A DNA stretch of 12,980 nucleotides from an uncultured Candidatus Pelagibacter sp. (GTDB lineage Bacteria; Pseudomonadota; Alphaproteobacteria; Pelagibacterales; Pelagibacteraceae). The position numbers and the translations under genes were made by a program. The notes under the pieces were generated by a model, which worked only from the letters and a program-made list of their open reading frames with translations, was not told the DNA's origin and ran no database searches. Where the stretch lies: the NCBI GenBank assembly GCA_913043015.1, contig CAJWKX010000016.1, positions 1 through 12,980 of the forward strand, read 5' to 3'. Positions 6,460 through 12,980 of the stretch are shown here, piece after piece (positions within the stretch are counted from its first letter, which is position 1; every line of letters starts with the position of its first letter).

Positions 6460-8067
6460 ATGGGAATAAAAGTTTTTTTTATCTATCCAAATACATTTGG
6501 GATGAACATGTTGCCTCCAGCAATTGCTCTATTCTCGGCTATATTAAAAAAAAGGGGACATAAAACAGAAATTTTCGATACAACTTATTACTCCGTTGAT
6601 CACGATATGGATTCGGACGGACGTAAAATGGAAAAACTACAAATTGTTCCTTATAACATGGCAAAGAGAGGTATAAGATTAAAAACTTCTGACTGGAAAA
6701 AAGACGTAAAAGAAAAAATTAGAAAATTTGAACCTGATTTAATAGCACTTTCCGTAACAGAAGATATGTGGAATTTGGGTGTAAAAATTTTACATGAAAT
6801 AAAAGATTACAAAAAGGAAAAAAATATTCCAGTTATAGCAGGAGGTGTATTTTCTACTTTTGCTCCTGAAATAGTTAGTAAAGAAGAGCTTGTAGATTTG
6901 GCTTGTGTTGGAGAAGGTGAAAATGCGCTGATAGATCTTTGTGACAAAATCCAAAATAATGAAGATTATACATCTCTTACCAATTGTTGGATTAAAAAAG
7001 ATGGAAAGGTAATTAAAAAAAATACGATATCTAATCCTGTAGATGTAAATCAAAATCCAATTCTTGACATAGGATTGTTTGAAAGAAATAGGCTTTATAG
7101 ACCCATGGGCGGTACAGTGTACAAGATGTTTCCGGTTGAGACAATTAGAGGATGTCCTTTTAAATGTCGATACTGCAATTCACCAGATCAAGAAAGACTT
7201 TATAAGCAGCAAACCGGAGCAAGTTTTTTTAGAAAAAAGAGAATGGATTTAGTTTCAAAAGAATTGAAGCATTTTAAAGAGGATTTGGGAGTCGAGTACC
7301 TCTATTTTTGGGCTGACACTTTTTTAGCTATGAACAAGAAAGAGTTTGAAGAGTTTTGCGATGTATATTCTGAGATAAAACTTCCATTTTGGATAGAAAC
7401 TAGACCAGAAACAGTCAATGATTACAATATAAAAAAATTGTCGGAAGTTGGACTTGATAGAATATCTTTTGGAGTTGAACATGGAAATGAAAAATTTAGA
7501 AGAGAAGTTCTTGATAGAAGATGGAAAAATGAAGAGATTATTAAATCGCTTAAAGTGCCACATAAATATGGAGTAAAGTTCAGTGTAAACAATATAACAG
7601 GATTTCCATACGAAACTAAGAAGTTAGCATTTGATAGCATAGAACTTAATAGACATATTGAATCTGATAATCAAAATATATTTACTTTTGTTCCTTTTCA
7701 CGGAACACCACTTAGAAAAACTTGTGAGGATTTAGGACTTATTAAACCTGAAACAGTAACAACATGTGTTACTACTGATGACACTCAGATAAATATGCCC
7801 CAATACCCACCTCATGAAATTAAAGAAGTAATAAGAACCTTTAATTTATATGTGAAGTTTCCAAAAAACAGATGGAAAGAAATTGAAAGAGCTGAAAAAG
7901 AGGATGATGAAGGAAATAGAATATACAAAAATTTAAAAGAGGAATTTTTAGAAAAATATATGCCTAAACCCAATGCTAACCCACGTGGTGATTTAGGAGA
8001 TTTTGATTTTCACTCAAAATCTAATGTTGATTTATCAAAAAGTGCCCACCAGGATGAGATGGCGTAG
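6460..8067 (+). CDS. B12-binding-domain radical SAM enzyme
   Basis: This 535-residue protein has two recognisable parts. Residues 1-160 form a cobalamin-binding-type Rossmann domain: IKVFFIYPNTFGMNMLPP at the N-terminus, then IPVIAGGVFSTFAPE and CVGEGENAL. As in many members of this class, the classical DxHxxG base-off motif is absent. The radical SAM barrel follows, with the iron-sulfur cluster motif C232-x3-C236-x2-C239 inside RGCPFKCRYC, then FWADTF, IETRPE and GVEHGNEKFRREVLDR. C-terminal residues after about 450 are charged and lack a domain I can name. Relatives methylate unreactive carbons or rearrange substrates; GenK, which C-methylates an aminoglycoside sugar, is a precedent for sugar chemistry. 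An AGAAGA ribosome-binding site (6451-6456) precedes the ATG. It leads the rightward operon, so sugar or lipid-sugar modification is the contextual inference. The reaction is unknown. Confidence 0.88.
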   Translation: MGIKVFFIYPNTFGMNMLPPAIALFSAILKKRGHKTEIFDTTYYSVDHDMDSDGRKMEKLQIVPYNMAKRGIRLKTSDWKKDVKEKIRKFEPDLIALSVTEDMWNLGVKILHEIKDYKKEKNIPVIAGGVFSTFAPEIVSKEELVDLACVGEGENALIDLCDKIQNNEDYTSLTNCWIKKDGKVIKKNTISNPVDVNQNPILDIGLFERNRLYRPMGGTVYKMFPVETIRGCPFKCRYCNSPDQERLYKQQTGASFFRKKRMDLVSKELKHFKEDLGVEYLYFWADTFLAMNKKEFEEFCDVYSEIKLPFWIETRPETVNDYNIKKLSEVGLDRISFGVEHGNEKFRREVLDRRWKNEEIIKSLKVPHKYGVKFSVNNITGFPYETKKLAFDSIELNRHIESDNQNIFTFVPFHGTPLRKTCEDLGLIKPETVTTCVTTDDTQINMPQYPPHEIKEVIRTFNLYVKFPKNRWKEIERAEKEDDEGNRIYKNLKEEFLEKYMPKPNANPRGDLGDFDFHSKSNVDLSKSAHQDEMA

Positions 8068-8106
8068 TTAATAATTATTTTTGAAATATAATAATTAATA
8101 AGGCGA

Positions 8107-9066
8107 ATGTACTTTTCAAAAAATAATAATTTTTTTCATGGCATTATGTTTCATCATTTTCACGATGATAAAATACATAAAAGAGGGCAAGGCTCAATTT
8201 CACAACGTGATTTTTGTAGACTAATCAGATTTCTTGGTAGGAAAAATATACTCAGCGCTGATGAGTTTTTATTAAGGTATAAAGAAAATAAGTTAACAAA
8301 TAAAAGTTTGTGTTTAACTTTTGATGATGCCCTGAGATGTCAATACGATATCGCCTTGCCTGTGATTGAAGATTTAAATATCAAGGCATTTTTTTTTATT
8401 TATTCGTCAATTTTTGTTAAAGATCCTGATTTATTTGAGGTTTATAGATATTTCAGAATGAACTACTTCAAAAATATTGAAGAATTTTATAAAGATTTCT
8501 TCAAAGTTTACGGCGAAAATTTAAACAATTATTTTAATGAAAAGAAAAATATAATTAAGAAAACAAAACAAGAGTTTCCGTTCTATTCATTGAATGATAT
8601 TAGATTTAGATTAGTTAGAGATGAGATTTTAAATAAAGATGAATATCGAAAAATTATGTTTGAAATGTTTGAACAAAAAAAATTTAGTCCAAAAAAATTT
8701 TATGATATTTTATTTATGTCTAAATCAAATGTAATTAAGATACAAAAACTTGGTCATGTAATAGGCTTACATTCTCATACCCATCCCATGACTTTGAAAA
8801 AATTTAGTTATTCTGAACAACAGAAACAATACACAAAAAATTTAAATATAGTTTCTAATATCTTAAAATGTAAAAAATCTAATATTGTATCTATGTCACA
8901 TCCCAGCGGTTCATATGATGGCAATACATTAAATATTTTAGAAAATTTAGGTATGAAAATAGGTTTTAGACACTCAATGTTAAATGCAAATAAAAAAAAA
9001 ATTAATAATTCAAAATACGAAATAGCACGTCAGGATCATAAAGAAATTATGGAAATGATGAATTGA
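8107..9066 (+). CDS. NodB-like polysaccharide deacetylase
   Basis: This 319-residue protein has the metal-dependent carbohydrate esterase 4 pattern. Motif 1 is LTFDDA with D73 and D74 (catalytic base and metal ligand). Motif 2 is H222-S-H-T-H226-P, supplying the two metal-binding histidines. Motif 3 is SHPSGSYDG (residues about 265-273), in place of the more usual RxPxG/Y form. About 120 residues of lysine- and aromatic-rich insertion separate motifs 1 and 2, more than in minimal NodB domains. No signal peptide or membrane helix is seen, so it probably acts in the cytoplasm on a precursor rather than on a finished polymer. AAGG (8100-8103) is a short-spaced ribosome-binding site. The stop overlaps the formyltransferase ATG by 1 nt (TGATG), coupling the two. 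The likely reaction is removal of an N-acetyl group from a sugar. The substrate is inferred from context. Confidence 0.85.
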   Translation: MYFSKNNNFFHGIMFHHFHDDKIHKRGQGSISQRDFCRLIRFLGRKNILSADEFLLRYKENKLTNKSLCLTFDDALRCQYDIALPVIEDLNIKAFFFIYSSIFVKDPDLFEVYRYFRMNYFKNIEEFYKDFFKVYGENLNNYFNEKKNIIKKTKQEFPFYSLNDIRFRLVRDEILNKDEYRKIMFEMFEQKKFSPKKFYDILFMSKSNVIKIQKLGHVIGLHSHTHPMTLKKFSYSEQQKQYTKNLNIVSNILKCKKSNIVSMSHPSGSYDGNTLNILENLGMKIGFRHSMLNANKKKINNSKYEIARQDHKEIMEMMN

Positions 9067-9872
9067 TGAAAATTACAGTATTTACAGCAAATCAATCAAG
9101 ACACAATTATTTGATAAATATATTATCAAATATATCTGACGAACTTTTTGTTGTTCAAGAAAATATGACAATTGCATCTGGCACTATTCCCAGCAACTAT
9201 CCTAATACAGAAACAATGAAAAAGTACTTTTTAAATGTAACGAATGCACAAAAAAAAATCTTTGGTAACCCTGACATAAAAAGAAAAAATAAAAAAATAA
9301 AAATTCTTCCACTTAAATTTGGAGAGTTAAATAGGTGCTCTTTAAAAATATTAAATTATTTCTTAGACAGTAATGTTTATATAGTATTTGGTTCGAGTTA
9401 CATTAAAGGTAAGTTAGTTGATTTTTTAGTTCAAAATAAAGCGATTAATATTCACATGGGCATTTCACCATACTATAGAGGAACTGACTGCAACTTTTGG
9501 GCATTATATGATGGCAATTCGCATTTAGTGGGTTCTACAATTCATTTAATATCAAAAGGATTGGATAGTGGCTCAATGTTATATCATGCATTATCAGAAA
9601 AAGTTTCTGACCCATTTATTTATTCAATGTCTACCGTTAAGTCAGCCTTTTACTCCCTTTTATCTAGAATTAAAGATCAATCTATTTTTAAAATCAAGGG
9701 GCAAGCACAAGATAAGTCAAAAGAACTTAGATATTCAAAAAAAGTAGAATTTACGGACAAAGTTGTGAAAGAATTTTTAAATAAAAAAATTAATATGTCC
9801 AAAGAAATTGATTTATCCATTTTTAAAGATCCTTATGTATTAAAAAAAGATAATTTTTGTGTTTTGGAATAA
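9066..9872 (+). CDS. Folate-dependent formyltransferase-like protein (sugar N-formyltransferase candidate)
   Basis: This 268-residue protein belongs to the formyltransferase fold shared by GART, methionyl-tRNA formyltransferase and sugar N-formyltransferases. The catalytic Asn-His-Asp set is complete: N128 and H130 in INIHMGISPYYRG, and D167 in ISKGLDSGSML. The spacing almost matches GART (N106, H108, D144). The HMGISPYYRG form, unlike the HxSLLP of tRNA formyltransferases, is what I associate with surface-polysaccharide members. There is no tRNA-binding C-terminal domain of the Fmt type, which supports a small-molecule substrate. ATG 9066 is preferred over the TTG immediately before it (9063), because it couples to the deacetylase stop in a TGATG overlap. 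The expected reaction is transfer of formyl from N10-formyl-tetrahydrofolate to an amino sugar, likely the amine freed by the upstream deacetylase (inference). Confidence 0.82.
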   Translation: MKITVFTANQSRHNYLINILSNISDELFVVQENMTIASGTIPSNYPNTETMKKYFLNVTNAQKKIFGNPDIKRKNKKIKILPLKFGELNRCSLKILNYFLDSNVYIVFGSSYIKGKLVDFLVQNKAINIHMGISPYYRGTDCNFWALYDGNSHLVGSTIHLISKGLDSGSMLYHALSEKVSDPFIYSMSTVKSAFYSLLSRIKDQSIFKIKGQAQDKSKELRYSKKVEFTDKVVKEFLNKKINMSKEIDLSIFKDPYVLKKDNFCVLE

Positions 9873-9880
9873 ATATATTT

Positions 9881-11146
9881 ATGAAAAATAAAAAACAAAT
9901 AGGGAGATATGGTTTACCATTAGAGGTTAAATATTGCGAAAAATGCAATGTTACTAATCAAAAACCAACATCTATAAATGAGTATCAACATGATAGGGAT
10001 ACCCTTCAGATACCAATAAACTTTGATAAAAACAATATTTGTTACGCTTGTAAAGTTATTGAAGAAAAATGGAAAGGAGCGGTGGATTGGAAAGAAAGAG
10101 AAAAAGAATTAATAGAGCTTTGTGATAGATATAAAAATTTTAAAGGTCAGTACAATTGTTTAGTAGGAGGAAGTGGTGGAAAAGATAGTGCATTCCAGTC
10201 TCACATGCTTAAATATAAATATGGAATGCGACCACTAACTGTTACCTGGGCTCCACATGTTTATACTGATATAGGATGGAAAAATTTCCAAAACTGGATT
10301 AACATCGGAGGTTTTGATAATTATTTGTTTACTCCAAATGGAAAAATTCACAGATATTTAACTAGAAGAGCAACGATTAATATTCTTCATCCTTATCAAC
10401 CTTTTATTATTGGGCAAAAAAATTTTGCTGCTAAATTAGCTTATTCTTTTAATATACCTTTGATTTTTTATGGAGAGTCTGTGTCAGATTATGGAACCAA
10501 GCTAGGTAATGCAAAACAATTTTCAACAAAAATTGAGGATTCTCATCCGGGATTCACACAAGACCCCATATCATCAATGAACATTAAAGATGTAAAGCTA
10601 GGAGGAGATCCAATATCTTTTCATATTGAACAAGGTTATAATATAAATGACTTTGAGTGTTTCCTTCCATTGGATGTTAACAAATTCAAAGAAAAAAAAA
10701 TTGAAACACATTTCTTGGGCTACTATCTAAAATGGGTACCACAAGAAAATTTTTACTATGCAGTTGAAAATACAGGTTTTCAGGTAAACAATGAAAGAGT
10801 AGAGGGAACTTATCAAAAATATGCAGGCATTGATGATAAAATTGAAGGTTTTTTTTATTATACCGCACATATAAAATTTGGTTACGGAAGAGCAATGTCG
10901 GATTCTACAATGGAAGTAAGGAATGGACATATAACAAAAGAAGAAGGGCTTGGATTGATAAAACAATTTGACGGGGAGTTTCCCAAAAAACATGAAAAAG
11001 ATTTTTTAGAATATATTTCTATGACTAGGGAAAAATTTGATGAATTATGTGATAAATTTAGACCCGATCACATATGGGAAAGAAAATCAAATCGTTGGGA
11101 ACTGAAAAATCCTCCTTGGGAATATTTTGAAAAAAAGAATAAATAA
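9881..11146 (+). CDS. PP-loop N-acetyl sugar amidotransferase (PseA/WbpG/LfnA type)
   Basis: This 421-residue enzyme is of the type that activates the carbonyl of a sugar N-acyl group with ATP and attacks it with ammonia to make an amidine. The PP-loop ATP pyrophosphatase motif is SGGKDS (98-103). Two N-terminal Cys pairs, C19-x2-C22 and C54-x2-C57, look like a zinc site, as is usual in this family. Further conserved blocks include TVTWAPHVYTDIG, HPYQPFIIGQKNFA and IFYGESVSDYGTK. Length is close to the family norm (about 370-430). The frame is open back to a TTG at 9857, which would overlap the formyltransferase. ATG 9881 is chosen because the extra eight residues are not family-like. The HisF-like gene starts 2 nt after its stop, and the HisF/HisH pair would provide ammonia, as described for WbpG in Pseudomonas O-antigen synthesis. 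The exact sugar is unknown. Confidence 0.92.
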   Translation: MKNKKQIGRYGLPLEVKYCEKCNVTNQKPTSINEYQHDRDTLQIPINFDKNNICYACKVIEEKWKGAVDWKEREKELIELCDRYKNFKGQYNCLVGGSGGKDSAFQSHMLKYKYGMRPLTVTWAPHVYTDIGWKNFQNWINIGGFDNYLFTPNGKIHRYLTRRATINILHPYQPFIIGQKNFAAKLAYSFNIPLIFYGESVSDYGTKLGNAKQFSTKIEDSHPGFTQDPISSMNIKDVKLGGDPISFHIEQGYNINDFECFLPLDVNKFKEKKIETHFLGYYLKWVPQENFYYAVENTGFQVNNERVEGTYQKYAGIDDKIEGFFYYTAHIKFGYGRAMSDSTMEVRNGHITKEEGLGLIKQFDGEFPKKHEKDFLEYISMTREKFDELCDKFRPDHIWERKSNRWELKNPPWEYFEKKNK

Positions 11147-11148
11147 AT

Positions 11149-11985
11149 TTGATAAAAAGAATAATAGCTAGACTGGATATAAAAAATAACTTTTTAGTTA
11201 AAGGTATGCATCTAGAAGGATTAAGGATACTTGGATATCCTGAATTTTTCGCTAAAAAATATTTTGAAGAAAATATTGATGAAATCATTTTCCAAGATGT
11301 TGTTGCAAGTTTATATAAGAGAAACCAACTAAGCTCACTTACCAATAAAATTTCAAAAAATATATTTGTACCTATTACCGTTGGTGGTGGCATAAGAAAT
11401 ATTAATGATATTAAAGAAACACTGGTTAATGGAGCGGATAGAGTTTCAATTAACACTGCTGCTGTAAATGATAAAAAATTTATTAAAGAATCAGTAAAGG
11501 TTTTCGGATCCTCAACAATTACAATAACAATAGAAAGCTTAAAAGTTGGAGAAAAATATAAGGTTTACACTGATAGTGGAAGAACAGAAACAAATATTAA
11601 TGTCTTTGAATGGATCAAAGAAGTGCAAGATATGGGGGTGGGCGAAATTATTCTGACCTCAATTAACAACGAAGGCACGGGTAAAGGTTTCGACTTAAAT
11701 TTATACGAAAAAGCTTCAAAAATATGTAATATTTCTTTATTAGCACACGGTGGAACAAGAAATTCAGAGGATATTTATAAACTTTTTGTTAATGCTGACA
11801 TTGATGGAGTTGTTATAGCTTCAGCGTTTCATTTTAATTATTATAAAGAACTACTAAATAAGAAAGAAATATTACTTCAGGGTAGTACCAATTTTTTGGT
11901 TAATCAAGATTTTAAAAATATATTTTTTTTTGGGGTTAAAGATTTAAAAAAATATTTAAAATCAAAAAATATTAATATACGATGA
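11149..11985 (+). CDS. HisF-like ammonia-channelling subunit of the sugar amidotransferase
   Basis: This 278-residue TIM-barrel protein is homologous to the imidazole glycerol phosphate synthase cyclase HisF. It starts at TTG 11149; the next Met (codon 20) would remove the first strand and D10, so TTG is the sensible start. Phosphate-binding features remain: VGGGIRN (78-84), the AHGGTRN region and ASAFHF. Catalytic Asp11 of Thermotoga HisF is kept as D10, but the usual Cys before it is R8. The second cyclase acid, Asp130, is E129 (TIESLK), and the TSIDRDG loop has become TSINNEG (170-176). These changes suggest relaxed or lost histidine-pathway chemistry. There is no other his gene in view, and the gene lies between the PP-loop amidotransferase (2-nt gap) and HisH (4-nt overlap). 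This matches HisF2-type accessory proteins. A true histidine gene is the less likely alternative. Confidence 0.9.
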   Translation: MIKRIIARLDIKNNFLVKGMHLEGLRILGYPEFFAKKYFEENIDEIIFQDVVASLYKRNQLSSLTNKISKNIFVPITVGGGIRNINDIKETLVNGADRVSINTAAVNDKKFIKESVKVFGSSTITITIESLKVGEKYKVYTDSGRTETNINVFEWIKEVQDMGVGEIILTSINNEGTGKGFDLNLYEKASKICNISLLAHGGTRNSEDIYKLFVNADIDGVVIASAFHFNYYKELLNKKEILLQGSTNFLVNQDFKNIFFFGVKDLKKYLKSKNINIR

Positions 11986-12629
11986 TAAATAAACCTTTAG
12001 TTGGAATAATTGATATATCCACAAATAACATTCTAAGTATTAAAAGGACCTTTGAACATATAGGTTCTGAAGTAATGATTATTAGTGAGCAAAGAAATAT
12101 AAAAAAATTTGATTTATTAGTGCTTCCAGGAGTAGGTGCTTATCATGAAGCCATGAAAAAACTTAGAGATACAAAAATTATTTTATCTATAGAGCAGGCT
12201 TTAAATAAGAATAAAAATTTTTTAGGGATTTGCCTTGGCATGCAACTTTTATTTGAGGAAAGTGAAGAATTTGGCGTAACAAAAGGAATTGGTTTTTTCA
12301 ATGGGAAAGTTGAAAATTTTAATAAATATAATGTTGAAAAACAAACATTTATAGGATGGAACAGAGTAAAATTTGAAAAAAAAAAAATGTTAATTCAAGA
12401 AAAATATTTAAAAAAAGATTTACAAAATAGTACTTTTTATTTTGTCCATTCTTTTTTTGTAAAATGTAAAAATAAAGAGATAGAGATAGGAACTTCCTTA
12501 AACGGAAAATTAAATTTCTCAAGTATAGTAAAAAAAGATAATGTTATAGCTTTTCAATTTCATCCAGAAAAAAGTGGCCATGGTGGATTGATTTTATTGA
12601 AAAACTTAATTAAAAATTTAATACAATAA
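11982..12629 (+). CDS. HisH-like glutamine amidotransferase supplying ammonia for sugar amidination
   Basis: This 215-residue class I glutaminase is close to HisH length (about 200). The oxyanion/strand motif LPGVGAYHEAM is followed by the nucleophile elbow GICLGMQLL with C84. The His-Glu of the triad lies in FQFHPEKSG (H194, E196). All three catalytic residues are present, so hydrolysis of glutamine to glutamate and ammonia is expected. Ammonia would pass through the HisF-like barrel to the PP-loop enzyme. The ATG overlaps the HisF-like stop by 4 nt, and the next gene starts immediately after its TAA. A 12-base A run (12376-12387) lies inside the gene and encodes part of EKKKM. The first strand reads VGIIDISTNNILS where HisH usually has DYGxGN, a modest divergence fitting the paralogous, non-histidine role. 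Confidence 0.91.
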   Translation: MINKPLVGIIDISTNNILSIKRTFEHIGSEVMIISEQRNIKKFDLLVLPGVGAYHEAMKKLRDTKIILSIEQALNKNKNFLGICLGMQLLFEESEEFGVTKGIGFFNGKVENFNKYNVEKQTFIGWNRVKFEKKKMLIQEKYLKKDLQNSTFYFVHSFFVKCKNKEIEIGTSLNGKLNFSSIVKKDNVIAFQFHPEKSGHGGLILLKNLIKNLIQ

Positions 12630-12980
12630 ATGAAGAACAAAAAATATTTAGCTTGGGTTTTTACTGGAATATCCTTAAATAGAATATTAACAGCTCATTT
12701 TTTCTTAATAAATCGGATGTGTGAAAACTTCGAGAAAATATACTTTATAAATATGTACAAATTCAAATTATTTACAAATTGGCCATTTTATGAAAAAGAG
12801 TTTAGCTATGAAGTAGATAATAAGTTCAAATTTCCTAATAATATTGAAATTTTTATTCCTAAAACGATAAAGGATTTTGAGGATTTTATGATCGACAAGG
12901 AATTAATAGCTATAAATAATATTGGTAGATTTTTATCCGATTTAAAAATTAACTTTTTACTAGGAAGATATCCAATTAAA
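12630..12980 (+). CDS. Unrecognised protein, N-terminal 117 residues (cut by window edge)
   Basis: A reading frame starts with ATG at 12630, directly after the HisH-like stop, and stays open to the right edge. The protein begins MKNKKYLAWVFTGISLNR and continues with an amphipathic, aromatic-rich stretch (HFFLINRMCENFEKIYFIN). It lacks a signal peptide, a strong membrane segment or a motif I can name. A short hydrophobic strand followed by a helix and a second strand would fit the first units of a Rossmann-like fold, as in GT-B glycosyltransferases, but that is a guess from pattern alone. Position at the end of a glycan-modification operon makes a glycosyltransferase or other surface-polysaccharide enzyme plausible. 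Its reality as a gene is well supported by the gap-free junction and matching codon use. Confidence 0.75.
   Translation, partial: MKNKKYLAWVFTGISLNRILTAHFFLINRMCENFEKIYFINMYKFKLFTNWPFYEKEFSYEVDNKFKFPNNIEIFIPKTIKDFEDFMIDKELIAINNIGRFLSDLKINFLLGRYPIK

Noticed and set aside
8065..8092. Perfect TATAAT (8087-8092) in the 39-nt gap before the deacetylase
   Set aside because: The best -35 at proper spacing (TAGTTA) matches only 3 of 6, and TATAAT is expected by chance at this base composition. An internal promoter remains possible but unsupported.
8068..8106. Possible terminator or hairpin between the radical SAM and deacetylase genes
   Set aside because: The segment holds only a repeated TAATAATTA word; no GC-bearing stem followed by a T run, so the genes are treated as one operon.
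10686..10993. Two overlapping minus-strand open frames
   Set aside because: Antisense shadows inside the PP-loop amidotransferase gene with no family features.
11058..11456. Open frame of 132 codons on the minus strand
   Set aside because: Antisense to the amidotransferase end and the HisF-like start, both strongly supported; its composition is what antisense of AT-rich coding DNA gives.
11149..12629. Genuine histidine biosynthesis hisF-hisH pair
   Set aside because: No other his gene nearby, reversed HisF-HisH order following a sugar amidotransferase, and altered cyclase residues favour the sugar-amidination paralogues.

Overview
This is a very AT-rich window (I estimate about three quarters A+T by eye). 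It is packed with short-overlap genes, and many proteins carry runs of lysine, isoleucine and asparagine. The composition and dense packing suggest a streamlined marine bacterium such as a SAR11/Pelagibacter-type alphaproteobacterium. That assignment is inference: there is no rRNA or other marker gene here.

The whole window is a surface-sugar biosynthesis locus, built as two divergent operons that fire outward from a 182-bp intergenic region (6278-6459). The leftward operon runs from 6277 off the left edge. In transcription order it encodes a CMP-nonulosonate cytidylyltransferase-like protein (NeuA family), a PtmA-like short-chain dehydrogenase (SDR), a second classical SDR, a transketolase split into N- and C-terminal subunits, a NeuB-family sialic-acid-type synthase, and a NeuC-family hydrolysing UDP-GlcNAc 2-epimerase that is cut by the window edge. 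Six of the seven genes overlap or abut by 0-16 nt. NeuC, NeuB and NeuA homologues together define synthesis and activation of a nonulosonic acid. The two SDRs and the transketolase are extra to that core.

The rightward operon starts at 6460 and runs off the right edge. It encodes a cobalamin-binding-type radical SAM enzyme, a NodB-like polysaccharide deacetylase, a folate-dependent formyltransferase-like protein, a PP-loop N-acetyl-sugar amidotransferase (PseA/WbpG type), a HisF-like and a HisH-like protein, and the start of an unrecognised protein. The last three recognisable genes match the three-part sugar amidination machinery. HisH-type glutaminase releases ammonia, the HisF-like protein channels it, and the PP-loop enzyme uses ATP to convert an N-acyl group to an amidine. 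The deacetylase and formyltransferase directly before it could exchange an N-acetyl for an N-formyl group.

My working picture is that the left arm makes a CMP-activated nonulosonic acid, and the right arm supplies N-acyl remodelling and amidination of that sugar or a neighbouring sugar. Between the arms, a perfect TGTTCA-N5-TGAACA palindrome overlaps plausible -35 elements of both outward promoters, which suggests that one regulator coordinates the two arms. No RNA gene, insertion sequence, CRISPR array or terminator was seen, and there is no gene-free stretch over 300 bases.
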